A stretch of 64,000 nt of DNA from CAMDPA01 sp963825625. Lineage in GTDB: Bacteria; Pseudomonadota; Alphaproteobacteria; Rhizobiales; Hyphomicrobiaceae. How positions within the stretch are numbered: the first letter of the stretch is position 1; every line of letters starts with the position of its first letter. The notes under the pieces were generated by a model. It was not told the DNA's origin. It made no database searches and saw only the letters and a list, made by a program, of their open reading frames with translations. Shown piece by piece: positions 27,707-37,438 of this stretch. The position numbers and the translations under genes were made by a program. Location of the stretch: assembly GCA_963825625.1 (NCBI GenBank), contig CAWGUF010000026.1, positions 124,001-188,000 of the forward strand, read 5' to 3'.

Positions 27707-29869
27707 ATGGCCGAAAGATCGTTCAAGAAGGAGGTGGAGCTGCTTCGGCTGGGAGCCGGCGAGGAGTTCCGCGGCGAGGGCATCCTGGCGATCACGAAGG
27801 CGCTGCTGCAGTCCGGCGTTGCTTATGTCGGCGGTTATCCGGGTGCGCCGATCTCGCACCTGATGGATGTGCTCTACGACGCCGGCGACATTCTTTCCGA
27901 CCTCGGTGTGCATTTCGAGGCGAACGCCAACGAGGCAGCGGCTGCTGCGATGCTGGCCGCCTCCGTGCACTATCCCCTGCGCGGCGCGGTCGCCTTCAAG
28001 TCCACGGTGGGAACCAATGTCGCCTCCGACGCGCTTGCCAATCTTGCCTCCAGCGGCGTCGAAGGCGGCGCACTGATCGTGGTGGGGGAGGATTATGGCG
28101 AAGGCTCCTCCATCATGCAGGAGCGCTCCCACGCGTTTGCCATGAAAAGCCAGATCTGGCTGATGGACCCGCGACCCAACCTGCCGAAGATCGTGGAGTG
28201 CGTGGAGAAGGGCTTCGAGCTGTCGGAAGCCTCGAATACGCCGGTGATGCTGGAGGTTCGCATCCGGGCATGCCATGTTTACGGACGATTCGAGGCCAAG
28301 GACAACGTGCGGCCTGCGTACAGCCTGGCGAACGCAGCCGAGGCGCCGCGGCGCGATCCGAACCGGATTGTGCTGCCGCCTGCGAGCTACGCCCATGAGC
28401 AGGACAAAGTTGCCCGGCGCTGGCCAGCGGCGCAGCGCTTCATCAAGGAGCACAAGCTCAACGAGGTTTTCGACGGTGATGTCAGCGACATCGGCATCAT
28501 CGTTCAGGGCGGCATGTACAATGGCCTGATGCGGGCGCTGGAGAACCACGATCTTGCCGACGCGTTCGGCCGCTCGCGGATTCCCGTTTACGTGCTCAAC
28601 GTCACCTATCCGTTGATCGACGACGAGGTGGTGGACTTCGCCCGCTCCAAGCGCGCGGTGCTCATTGTGGAGGAAGGGCAGCCGGAGTTCATCGAGCAGG
28701 GGATCGGCACGATCCTGCGGCGGGCAGACCTGCAGACACGTGTCAACGGCAAGGACATGCTGCCGCTTGCCGGCGAGCTGACCGGCGGCGTCATGCGCGA
28801 CGGCGTTGGCAGGTTTGTACGCAGCTATCACCCCGAGCTTGTCGAGATGGCAGTGTCAGTTCCCGGCGACAACAGACTAAAGACCGCGTTGGCGTTGCTC
28901 GATGGCGAGGTGCAGGCGCGACCGCCATCCTTCTGCACCGGCTGCCCGGAGCGACCGATCTTCACCGCCATGAAGCTCGTCGAGCGCGAGACAGGACCGC
29001 ATCACGTTTCCAGCGACATCGGCTGCCACCTGTTCTCGATCCTGCCGCCATTCAACATCGGCTCTGCCACCATGGGCTATGGGCTGGGTGCGGCCGCGGC
29101 TGCGGCGTGGAACGGCAATCCCGCCAATGGCGGCAAGGCGCTGCCCAAGCGGGTGATCTCGGTGATGGGCGATGGCGGCTTCTGGCATAACGGGCTCGCC
29201 ACGTCGGTCGGCAATGCCGCGTTCAACAAGTCCGACAACGTTGTGCTGGTCGTCGACAACGGCTACACGGCGGCGACCGGAGGGCAGGACATCCTGTCCT
29301 CACACCATCCGCATCCGATCCGCTCCACAGGCAACACGATCGAGAAGGCCGTGAGGGGGCTGGGCGTCCGATGGGCACGTACCATCAACCCGACCTACGA
29401 CCTGAAGCGCATGATGCGTACCCTGAAAGAGGCGCTGACCACCAAGGAAACCGGCCCCAAGGTGATCGTCGCGCAATCGGAGTGCATGCTCAACAGGCAA
29501 CGTCGCGAGCGGCCGCTGCGCGACAAGGCGATCAAGGCCGGCAAGCGGGTCGTGCGGCAGCGATTCGGCGTCGACGCGGAGACGTGCAGCGGCGATCATT
29601 CCTGCATCCGGTTGTCGGGGTGTCCGTCGCTGACAATTGCGCCGCATCCGGACAAACTCCGAAAGGACCCGGTTACAAAGGTTGTCAATTCATGCGTCGG
29701 ATGCGGTCTGTGCGGCGAAGTCGCCCACGCAGCCGTGCTGTGCCCATCGTTCTGGCGCGCCAGCATCATCGATAATCCGTCCTGGTGGGATAGGGCGAAG
29801 CAGCGACTGCGGTCGGCAGTGATTCCGCGCTTGCAGCGGTACATGGAAAGGCGGCTGGCGGCGAGATGA
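27707..29869 (+). CDS. iorA: Indolepyruvate ferredoxin oxidoreductase alpha subunit-like protein
   Basis: A 720-residue thiamine-diphosphate and iron-sulfur enzyme subunit that oxidatively decarboxylates aryl-pyruvates to aryl-acetyl-CoA with ferredoxin as acceptor. The N-terminal pyrimidine-binding domain (GVAYVGGYPGAPISHLMDVL) and the thiamine diphosphate motif (GDGGFWHNGLATSVGN) are visible. The C-terminus carries iron-sulfur cysteines: CSGDHSCIRLSGCPSL and CVGCGLCGEVAHAAVLCP. The ATG at 27707 follows CAGGGGAA; another in-frame ATG at 27683 is less likely. The stop overlaps the beta-subunit start (ATGA), which supports a heterodimer. Confidence 0.85.
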   Translation: MAERSFKKEVELLRLGAGEEFRGEGILAITKALLQSGVAYVGGYPGAPISHLMDVLYDAGDILSDLGVHFEANANEAAAAAMLAASVHYPLRGAVAFKSTVGTNVASDALANLASSGVEGGALIVVGEDYGEGSSIMQERSHAFAMKSQIWLMDPRPNLPKIVECVEKGFELSEASNTPVMLEVRIRACHVYGRFEAKDNVRPAYSLANAAEAPRRDPNRIVLPPASYAHEQDKVARRWPAAQRFIKEHKLNEVFDGDVSDIGIIVQGGMYNGLMRALENHDLADAFGRSRIPVYVLNVTYPLIDDEVVDFARSKRAVLIVEEGQPEFIEQGIGTILRRADLQTRVNGKDMLPLAGELTGGVMRDGVGRFVRSYHPELVEMAVSVPGDNRLKTALALLDGEVQARPPSFCTGCPERPIFTAMKLVERETGPHHVSSDIGCHLFSILPPFNIGSATMGYGLGAAAAAAWNGNPANGGKALPKRVISVMGDGGFWHNGLATSVGNAAFNKSDNVVLVVDNGYTAATGGQDILSSHHPHPIRSTGNTIEKAVRGLGVRWARTINPTYDLKRMMRTLKEALTTKETGPKVIVAQSECMLNRQRRERPLRDKAIKAGKRVVRQRFGVDAETCSGDHSCIRLSGCPSLTIAPHPDKLRKDPVTKVVNSCVGCGLCGEVAHAAVLCPSFWRASIIDNPSWWDRAKQRLRSAVIPRLQRYMERRLAAR

Positions 29870-31458
29870 GCGAAACCGCAACCACCAATCCCGTGCGCTC
29901 GATCCGCATCGCCATCCTGGCGATGGGCGGAGAAGGCGGCGGCGTGCTGGCCGGCTGGATCATCGCGGTGGCGGAAGCGGCAGGCTATATGGCGCAGCTC
30001 ACGTCGGTGCCGGGTGTCGCTCAGCGTACGGGCGCAACGAACTACTACATCGAGCTGTTTCCTCAGGCGGAACGAGCCGATGGGTTGGAGCCGGTACTGG
30101 CGCTGACGCCGTTTCCCGGCGATGTCGATCTCGTGCTGGCCTCGGAGCTGATGGAAGCGGGGCGAGCCATCCAGCGTGGTCTCGTTACACCCGATCGGAC
30201 AGTACTCATCACGTCCACCGCGCGCGTCTATACGATGACGGAGCGGCTCGCGATGGGCGACGACCGGGTGGAAACAGACAAGCTGCTGGAGGCAAGCCGG
30301 ATTGCAGCGCTGCGACTGGTCGCGCTCGACCTCAATGCGATAGCCGAGCGCGCAGGCAGCGTGATCTCCGCAGCGATGCTGGGTGCGCTGGCCGGCGCCA
30401 GGGCACTGCCGTTCGAACGTATCAGGTTCGAGGCAGCGATCGAGAGGGGCGGCGTCGGTGTCGAGGCCTCGAAGCGAGCATTCGCGGCAGCGTTTGACGC
30501 CGCCGTTACCGGGCAGGCTGACGGGTCCACTGCGGAAAGCCCGGAGTCCGCCGCTCCGGATGCGGCGGCTGCTGCACAACTGGCAACCGCCACACTTGCT
30601 ATTGTGGCAGATGTCCGGGACAAGCTGCCGACTGCGGCGCACGCGTTCGCGGTGGAGGGCGTCACCCGCCTTGTTGACTATCAGGATGCGGATTATGCAA
30701 GGCTTTATCTACAGCGTCTGGGGCGTGTTGCCGAACTCGATGTCGTTCATGGTGATGGCACGCAGCGGCTGACGGTCGAGACAGCGCGGTGGCTGGCGCT
30801 CGGCATGGCCTATGAGGACACCATACGAGTCGCCGAGATCAAGATCAGGTCCAGCCGAATAGATGGCGTGCGCAAGGATGTGCGCGCCAGGGACGGGCAG
30901 ATTGTCGAGATCGCGGAGTTCCTGCACCCACGTCTGCAGGAGATCGCTGAAAGTGTGCCGGCGCCGCTCGGCCGGTTCCTGCAGCGCAACGGGTTGGCTC
31001 GGCGCCTCGTCAACGCCATGACGCGCTCGGGCCGCATCGTCACTACCACCTCGATCCGCGGCTTTGTGTTGTTATCTGCTGTCGCCAGCCTGAAGCCGCG
31101 CCGGCGCTCGTCGCTGCGCTACGCCGAGGAGCAGGCGGGGCTCGAGGCGTGGCTGTCGGACATCGAAGACTTCGCGCCTAAGAGCTATGATATGGCATTC
31201 GAGATCGCGGAATGTCGGCGGCTGGTAAAAGGCTACGGTGACACGCATGCGCGCGGCAAAGCCAATTATTCCGCCATTATCGAGGCTGCGCGACGGCTGC
31301 CTGTCGGGCCCGATGCGGCAGCCCATGTGGCAATGCTGCGTCATGCTGCGCTGGAGGACGAAGCCGGTGAAAAGCTGAAGGGGCTTCTCGCTCAAATCGG
31401 GGGAGGAAGCGAGACGTCGGGAGAGCAGGAGGCTGCCACGTCCAGACTGCCGGCATAA
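29866..31458 (+). CDS. Indolepyruvate oxidoreductase beta subunit-like protein with C-terminal extension
   Basis: A 530-residue protein. The first ~200 residues form the pyruvate:ferredoxin oxidoreductase gamma-type domain that binds CoA and works with the alpha subunit (IRIAILAMGGEGGGVLAGWI; TSVPGVAQRTGATNYYIELF). The remaining ~330 residues are a helical extension (for example VEGVTRLVDYQDADYARLYL) found in the long beta subunits of this family. It is translationally coupled to the alpha subunit by ATGA overlap. No separate ferredoxin gene is seen. Confidence 0.8.
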   Translation: MSETATTNPVRSIRIAILAMGGEGGGVLAGWIIAVAEAAGYMAQLTSVPGVAQRTGATNYYIELFPQAERADGLEPVLALTPFPGDVDLVLASELMEAGRAIQRGLVTPDRTVLITSTARVYTMTERLAMGDDRVETDKLLEASRIAALRLVALDLNAIAERAGSVISAAMLGALAGARALPFERIRFEAAIERGGVGVEASKRAFAAAFDAAVTGQADGSTAESPESAAPDAAAAAQLATATLAIVADVRDKLPTAAHAFAVEGVTRLVDYQDADYARLYLQRLGRVAELDVVHGDGTQRLTVETARWLALGMAYEDTIRVAEIKIRSSRIDGVRKDVRARDGQIVEIAEFLHPRLQEIAESVPAPLGRFLQRNGLARRLVNAMTRSGRIVTTTSIRGFVLLSAVASLKPRRRSSLRYAEEQAGLEAWLSDIEDFAPKSYDMAFEIAECRRLVKGYGDTHARGKANYSAIIEAARRLPVGPDAAAHVAMLRHAALEDEAGEKLKGLLAQIGGGSETSGEQEAATSRLPA

Positions 31459-31704
31459 GCAGTCAGATTTCGACGGCCTCCGAGTAGGGGGCGTTGCCCA
31501 CCCAGGCAACCGTGCATTTGTTGCGGGCATCGTTTCCGCAGATGCATTGGCTGCATAAGCTTGGCGGCTCGTGGCTGGGGCATGTACACTGCTGCCGGTA
31601 TAAAAAGCGCCTGTTGCGGTGTCCGGCATTGCCAGCATATCGCTCGTGAGCAACGGATATCGGATCAAACAGCAAGCCAGAGTTCGACCCTACGGAGCAC
31701 AGGC

Positions 31705-32244
31705 ATGACTGACGTCAAGGGATTGCACCACGTTGCCTACCGCTGCAAGGATGCGAAGGCGACGGTGGATTTCTATACCCGCTATCTGAAGCTGCCGTTC
31801 CGGATTGCCATTGCGGACAACCGTGTGCCGTCCACGAAGGAGTGGTCGCCGCACATTCATATCTTCTTCGAGATGGAGGACGGCAGTCACGTGGCGTTCT
31901 TCGAGGTTCCGCAAGCACCGGGAATGCAGCTCGATCCCAACACACCGGAATGGGTCCAGCATCTGGCGCTCAAGGTGCCGGACGAGGAGACGCTGAACGC
32001 ATACAAGCGGCGGCTGGAAGACGGCGGGATCGCGGTCGTCGGTCCGACCAATCATGGGCTGTGCAAGTCGATCTACTTCTTTGACCCCAGTGGCCATCGC
32101 CTGGAGCTGGCGGTCGATACGATGACACCTGATATGGCCGCTCGGCTGGAGCAGGAGGCACCGGAGCTGCTCGAACACTGGGACAAGCACAAGGATGCCG
32201 GCGACGCCGACTTCGGTTGGCTGCATCGACAGGCAGGCACTTGA
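31705..32244 (+). CDS. Vicinal oxygen chelate (glyoxalase/dioxygenase) family protein
   Basis: A 179-residue protein with the paired beta-alpha-beta-beta-beta units of the VOC fold. The likely metal ligands are in KGLHHVAYRC, IFFEMEDGSHVAFFE and WVQHLALKV, and the terminal Glu is in DPSGHRLELAV. The chosen ATG at 31705 begins at the conserved first strand. The gene stands alone, 246 bases after the oxidoreductase operon. Its substrate is unknown; a ring-cleavage or lyase role in the same catabolic region is possible. Confidence 0.75.
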   Translation: MTDVKGLHHVAYRCKDAKATVDFYTRYLKLPFRIAIADNRVPSTKEWSPHIHIFFEMEDGSHVAFFEVPQAPGMQLDPNTPEWVQHLALKVPDEETLNAYKRRLEDGGIAVVGPTNHGLCKSIYFFDPSGHRLELAVDTMTPDMAARLEQEAPELLEHWDKHKDAGDADFGWLHRQAGT

Positions 32245-32362
32245 TTTCCAGGTTGTTGTCCGCCGATCGATGCTGGGCAAAGAAACAAGCCAAGTGCTGG
32301 AGCTGGTCCAGCGCGGGATCGGGCCAGAGACTGTACCGACGACTTCGATTTGCGGACCAGCC

Positions 32363-32767
32363 ATGCGCTACCGACTTCCGCTTCCGGATGAACGCGTCAC
32401 CCCCGAATATGTGCTTTTGCTCGACCGGGTCGAAAGACGAGCGGCGGCGCTGGATAGCAAATTTCGCATTCCGCTGACGCGTGTCCGTTTCGGGTGGGAC
32501 CCGATTGCCGGCCTGATCCCGATCATCGGCGATCTGGTGATGGCTGCCGTCGCGTTGCAGCTGGTTCGTGATGCCCGGAAATTGGGCGCCAGCAATTGGC
32601 TGGTCGCCCGCATGTCGGCCAATGTTCTGATCGATGCGGCCTGCGGAGCGGTGCCACTCGTCGGCGTCTTATTCGATCTGTTTTTTCGCGCCAACACGCG
32701 CAACTTGAAGCTGCTGATCGACGCGATCGAGGACAGCAGGCGCAGGCGTAGCGGCGGCGGCGAATGA
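32363..32767 (+). CDS. DUF4112 small membrane protein
   Basis: A 134-residue protein of the DUF4112 family. It has a charged N-terminal helix, the family core IPLTRVRFGWDPIAGLIPII followed by GDLVMAAVALQLV, and a second hydrophobic hairpin (DAACGAVPLVGVLFDLFFRA). These suggest two membrane-embedded hairpins. The function is unknown. It lies upstream of glnS with a 423-base gap. Confidence 0.75.
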   Translation: MRYRLPLPDERVTPEYVLLLDRVERRAAALDSKFRIPLTRVRFGWDPIAGLIPIIGDLVMAAVALQLVRDARKLGASNWLVARMSANVLIDAACGAVPLVGVLFDLFFRANTRNLKLLIDAIEDSRRRRSGGGE

Positions 32768-33190
32768 TGGGGCGAAAGGAAGGGCATTGGGGGAGCCGCG
32801 CGGCGCCGTCATGGATTCGGCATGCGAGCATGTCATGTCGTTTTGTTTTCTATTTATTTTCAGTGCTTTATCGCGGTGTCCCTGAGCAGGGAAGCTGGCT
32901 GCCTGGGGCCGCAGACGCGCTGCTTTGTGACCTCGCAGCACTGGTTGCTGGGCGGCTACCTAGGGCAGTACCGCCTGTGATGTGGCAATGTTCGGGCCAG
33001 GCGCGTGGCTGAGCGCTCGCAGGGCGACGCGAGTTATACTACATACGGGCGGCACCGACTCGGACCCGGTCGTGGCTGAGCCTCCGAGCCGGGGTCCGAA
33101 TTGCAACGCATGCTCCGCGATCTGTGGCTGCAGTTGCGGCAGCAGAGGCGTGCTCAGCCCCATCGGGCAGCGCATGAAAGGCCGATCATT
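32768..33190. other. Intergenic region before glnS
   Basis: These 423 bases include an AT-rich stretch at about 32835-32875, unusual in this GC-rich region, and a segment directly before glnS that probably holds its promoter. No gene is supported. Confidence 0.35.
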
Positions 33191-34870
33191 ATGACGCGTG
33201 ACGCGAACGAGCAGACCAGCGAGCCAGGCTCGGACTTCATCCGCAGCATTGTCAGCGAGGATCTGGCGAGCGGTAGGTCCGGGCAAGTGGTGACGCGCTT
33301 TCCGCCGGAGCCGAATGGTTTTCTGCATATCGGTCACGCCAAGTCGATTTGTCTCAACTTCGGGGTTGCCGAGGAGTTCGGGGGGCGGTGCCATCTGCGC
33401 ATGGATGACACGAACCCGACCAAGGAAGAGCAGCTTTACATCGACGCTATCCGGGAGGACGTGCGCTGGCTCGGTTTCGACTGGGGAGAGCACTTCCACC
33501 ATTCGTCGGATTACTTCGAGCAGCTCTACGCCTGGGCGGAGCTGCTGATCGAGGACGGAAAGGCCTACGTCGACGACCAGAGCCAGGAGGAGATGCGCGC
33601 CACGCGCGGCACGCTCACCGAGCCCGGCCGTAACAGCCCGTTCCGCGATCGTTCCGTCGAGGAGAACCTGGATCTGTTCCGTCGCATGCGGGCCGGTGAG
33701 TTTCCGGATGGCGCACGGGTGCTGAGGGCCAAGATCGACATGGCCTCGGGCAACATCAACTTGCGCGACCCTGTGATGTATCGGATCCTGCACGCAGCCC
33801 ATCCGCGTACCGGCACCCAATGGTGCATTTATCCGAGCTACGATTTCGCGCACGGGCAGTCCGATGCGTTGGAAGGCATCACGCACTCGATCTGCACATT
33901 GGAGTTCGAGGATCACCGGCCGCTCTACGACTGGTTCATCGAGAACCTTCCGGTGCCGTCGCGGCCGCGGCAGTACGAATTCGCCCGGCTCAATATGACC
34001 TATACGATCCTGTCGAAGCGCGTGCTGACGCAACTGGTGCGGGACAAGCACGTCTCCGGCTGGGACGACCCGCGGATGCCGACGATCGCCGGCATTCGCC
34101 GCCGTGGCGTGCCGCCGGAGGCCTTGAAGGATTTCGTCAAGCGGATCGGTGTCGCGAAGGCAAACTCAACGGTCGACGCGGGGCTCCTGGAGTTCTCGAT
34201 CCGTGAGCTGCTGAACAAGAGCGCTGAGCGGCGCATGGCTGTGCTGCGGCCATTGAAGGTCGTGATCGAGAACTATCCGGAGGGCCAAGTCGAGGAGATG
34301 GAGGCGATCAACCATCCCAACGACGAGACCAAAGGCACGCGCACGGTGCCGTTCACGCGCGAGCTCTATATCGAGCGCGGGGATTTCATGGAGAACCCGC
34401 CGAAGAAGTTCTTTCGTCTCTCTCCTGGCAAGGAGGTGCGTCTGCGCTATGCCTATTTCATCACCTGCAGGGAGGTGGTGAAGGATGCCAATGGCGAGGT
34501 CGTGGAACTCAGGTGCACCTACGATCCCGAGACGAGGGGGGGCAATACGCCGCCGGATGGCCGCAAGGTGCAGGCCACGCTGCATTGGGTCTCTGCACCC
34601 CAGTCGCTGCCGGCCGAGGTGCGGTTATACGGGCCGCTGTTCAAACGGCCAGACCCCGATGCAGGCAACGTCGCCGCCGAGCTTGATCCCAATTCGGTGG
34701 AGATCATTCAGGATGCGCGCGTGGAGCGTTCGTTCGAGGACGGCAGCCTGAAGGCGCCGGTGCAATTCGAGCGGCTGGGCTATTTCTGTCTGGATGCGGA
34801 TAGCCTGCCGGGCGCGCTCGTTTTCAACCGCACTGTCGGCTTGCGGGACGCTTTTGCCAAGGGCGGGTAG
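33191..34870 (+). CDS. glnS: Glutaminyl-tRNA synthetase
   Basis: A 559-residue class I synthetase that charges tRNA-Gln with glutamine. The HIGH motif is intact in FPPEPNGFLHIGHAKS (residues 46-49), and the KMSKS equivalent is ILSKR (residues 273-277). The anticodon-binding beta-barrels make up the C-terminal part (PVQFERLGYFCLDADS near the end). ATG 33191 is chosen because upstream codons are unconserved. This is the only clear housekeeping gene in the window, and its frame is intact throughout. Confidence 0.95.
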   Translation: MTRDANEQTSEPGSDFIRSIVSEDLASGRSGQVVTRFPPEPNGFLHIGHAKSICLNFGVAEEFGGRCHLRMDDTNPTKEEQLYIDAIREDVRWLGFDWGEHFHHSSDYFEQLYAWAELLIEDGKAYVDDQSQEEMRATRGTLTEPGRNSPFRDRSVEENLDLFRRMRAGEFPDGARVLRAKIDMASGNINLRDPVMYRILHAAHPRTGTQWCIYPSYDFAHGQSDALEGITHSICTLEFEDHRPLYDWFIENLPVPSRPRQYEFARLNMTYTILSKRVLTQLVRDKHVSGWDDPRMPTIAGIRRRGVPPEALKDFVKRIGVAKANSTVDAGLLEFSIRELLNKSAERRMAVLRPLKVVIENYPEGQVEEMEAINHPNDETKGTRTVPFTRELYIERGDFMENPPKKFFRLSPGKEVRLRYAYFITCREVVKDANGEVVELRCTYDPETRGGNTPPDGRKVQATLHWVSAPQSLPAEVRLYGPLFKRPDPDAGNVAAELDPNSVEIIQDARVERSFEDGSLKAPVQFERLGYFCLDADSLPGALVFNRTVGLRDAFAKGG

Positions 34871-35011
34871 CTCAAAACGAGGAGGGCCACAAATTTCGGT
34901 GCACCGCGCCAGGCGGCGGAGTCGACGTTCGTGGCCAACGACCGATAAGGTGGGCTGGAAAGCGCTGCCATTGAGGGCACCACATTGGATCAGTCTACCA
35001 GGCGAGGCGCC

Positions 35012-37213
35012 ATGAGACAGTCCGCAGCCGACGTAACATCCGGTGCAACGCGCATCGTACCGAGTTCCTGCGGCGAGTGCGCGGTCGGCTGCGGATCGCT
35101 GATACATGTGCGAAATGGTGCCATCATCGACATCAAGCCGAACCCGGAGCACCCGCTGTCGAAGGGGGCTTTCTGCATCAAGGGCTTCAAGGGGCCGACG
35201 GGCATCACGTTCTCCGACGCTCGCCTGCTCCATCCTTTGCGGCGCGTCGGCGAGCGCGGCGAAGGCAAGTGGCAGCGCATCGGCTGGGACGAGGCGCTCG
35301 ACTATGCCGCCGATCGCCTCGCCGCAGTGCGAGAGCAATACGGACCATTGTCGCTGGTTGGCGTGTGCAACAACGCCAACGCCGGCCGCGGCCTCGCCGT
35401 GCCGCTGCTGCTGCGCTCGCTCGGCTCGCCGAACTGGATGATGAACCAGGACCTGTGCGGCGGCTGCCGCGCCGTGAGCAGCCGTGCCACCGGGCTCGAC
35501 ATCACGCGCGGCGAGGATGTCGACAACGCACGCTGTGCACTGGTGGTCGGCCGCAACTCCTATGAGGCAGATCCGATCGAATGGCTGGCGCTGAAGGCAC
35601 TGAAGAAGCGCGGCGGCGAGATCATCGTCATCGATCCCAAGCGGACGCCGGTTGTCGGCATCGCCGACCTGTGGCTGAGGCCGCGCCCGGGCACGGACGC
35701 TGCACTTGCGCTCGCCATGATCAACGTGATGCTTGCAGAGGAACGCTACGACAAGGATTTCGTCGCCAAATACACCCACGGCTTCGATTCCCTGTGCGAG
35801 CGGGTAAAGCGGTATACGCCGGAGCTGGCCGCCGCCTTGACCGGGGTCGCCGCCGCCGACATCACTGCCGCCGCCCGCATCTATTCTAATGGGCCGTCGA
35901 CGTTCGTCAGTGGTCACGGCATCGACGCATTCAGTGCGGGTGTGCAAACGTTCCGTGCCTTTCATTGCCTCATTGGCATCAGCGGCAATGTCGATCGGCC
36001 GGGCGGCAACCGGCGCGTCAAGAAGCCGAAGGGATTTCTCGACACTCTGCAGGTCATTCACGATCCGGCGTTCCGCCTGCCGCGCGAGATCGAGGAGAAA
36101 ACGATCGGGGCCGGCACCTATCCGCTGTGGGCGGGGCCGCGCGGCTGGCAGACCTCCTGCCACAATCCCTCCGTGATCGATGCAATTCTGACCGGCAAGC
36201 CCTACCCCGTGCGCGCAATGTATGCGAGCGGCGCCAATATCGTGATCACCTATCCGAACTCGACGCGAACGGTCGAGGCGCTGCGCACACTTGATTTCCT
36301 GATGGTGGCCAGCGATACCATGACGCCGACGGCGGAGCTCGCCGACATCGTGCTGCCGAAGACGACGGCGCTGGAGGAGGACGACATAAGGCTTCAGCCA
36401 GGCGCTCCGGCGATCGCGATGACGCAGGCCGCCATGGCACCGCGCGGAGAGGCGCTGAGCGACCTGGAGATCGCCAAGGCATTGCTTGAGCGTATGCAGC
36501 GCCGCAATGCCGCAACAGCGGATTTCCTGCCCTGGGCGGACACCGACGCGTTCCTTCAGCACATGCTCGGCGAGAGCGGTGTGTCGCTCGCGGAGCTGCG
36601 CGAGACAGGCTTTGCGACATACCCCTACAAGCATGAGGACTTCGGCCGTTTCCCGTCGCCGACCGGCAAAGTGGAGCTCTATTCCGAGGCGATCGCTGCA
36701 GCTGGAGGTGATCCGTTGCCGGACTACGTTGCCCCGACACGCGACGGGGCGGCTGACAAGGTCAAGAGCGCTTATCCGCTGACGCTGCTGACCGGCGATC
36801 GGGAGAAGACGTATCACCATTCGCGCTTCCGCGATCAGCCGTGGGCGAGGAAGCTGTCGCCGGACCCCAGAATTCTCGTGCATCCGTCGAATGCCAGTGC
36901 GCTTGGGGTTGCCGACAAGCAATGGGTCAGGATCGAGACGCCGGGCATTGCCGGCTCCTGCAAGGCGCGCATCAAGATCACCGAGGCCACGCCCGAGGGT
37001 GTCGTCAGCACCGGCATGGGCTGGTGGCGGCCGGGCAGCTTGCTACCGGGCTCTGGCGCATTCGACGTCAACATCAACGCGGCGATCACCTACGATGGCC
37101 CGTACGATCCGATTTCGGGCTCGGTCAATTCGCGCGGCCTCATGTGCCGTATCGTGCCGCTGGACGATGATGGCACGGAGGCGAATCCGGGTTCCGTCTC
37201 TGCGAGTGCTTGA
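35012..37213 (+). CDS. Molybdopterin-dependent oxidoreductase, DMSO reductase family
   Basis: A 733-residue bis-MGD enzyme. The N-terminal 4Fe-4S cluster is bound by CGECAVGCGS and GAFCIKG. The molybdopterin domains contain NQDLCGGCRAVSSRATG, VVGRNSYEADPIEW, VIDPKRTPV and, near the C-terminus, HPSNASALGVADKQWVRIET. There is no twin-arginine signal, so the enzyme is probably cytoplasmic. No electron-transfer subunit is adjacent. Its reaction is unknown; its position next to the oxidoreductase and CoA genes fits a catabolic role. Confidence 0.8.
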   Translation: MRQSAADVTSGATRIVPSSCGECAVGCGSLIHVRNGAIIDIKPNPEHPLSKGAFCIKGFKGPTGITFSDARLLHPLRRVGERGEGKWQRIGWDEALDYAADRLAAVREQYGPLSLVGVCNNANAGRGLAVPLLLRSLGSPNWMMNQDLCGGCRAVSSRATGLDITRGEDVDNARCALVVGRNSYEADPIEWLALKALKKRGGEIIVIDPKRTPVVGIADLWLRPRPGTDAALALAMINVMLAEERYDKDFVAKYTHGFDSLCERVKRYTPELAAALTGVAAADITAAARIYSNGPSTFVSGHGIDAFSAGVQTFRAFHCLIGISGNVDRPGGNRRVKKPKGFLDTLQVIHDPAFRLPREIEEKTIGAGTYPLWAGPRGWQTSCHNPSVIDAILTGKPYPVRAMYASGANIVITYPNSTRTVEALRTLDFLMVASDTMTPTAELADIVLPKTTALEEDDIRLQPGAPAIAMTQAAMAPRGEALSDLEIAKALLERMQRRNAATADFLPWADTDAFLQHMLGESGVSLAELRETGFATYPYKHEDFGRFPSPTGKVELYSEAIAAAGGDPLPDYVAPTRDGAADKVKSAYPLTLLTGDREKTYHHSRFRDQPWARKLSPDPRILVHPSNASALGVADKQWVRIETPGIAGSCKARIKITEATPEGVVSTGMGWWRPGSLLPGSGAFDVNINAAITYDGPYDPISGSVNSRGLMCRIVPLDDDGTEANPGSVSASA

Positions 37214-37438
37214 GCGCGTGTTGCGCCAGTTCAGGTCGAGCACGGGCGTCGCAACATGAACGTCGGCACACGTCTGATGACGGCGCCGACCGCGAACATG
37301 CCAGCGGATGCCAACAGCGGCACGACCGATCCGTCCGCCAGGATGCCATAGAGCTGCACGGCAAGGGGACGCCGGGACGGTCGAATCACCTCCACATGCG
37401 GACACCAGCCAGCCGACGTCTATTCCAATGCAGCATCT

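Noticed and set aside
31463..31675. Small cysteine-rich minus-strand frame (CTCPSH...CSQCICG) of 70 codons
   Set aside because: It has no ribosome site and no known family, and the gap it lies in probably carries the promoter of the VOC gene. Worth a homology search but not supported as a gene.
34625..36922. Open minus-strand frame of 765 codons
   Set aside because: It runs antisense across the end of glnS and most of the molybdopterin oxidoreductase. Its composition is arginine/alanine-rich with no family motif, a shadow of two strong plus-strand genes.
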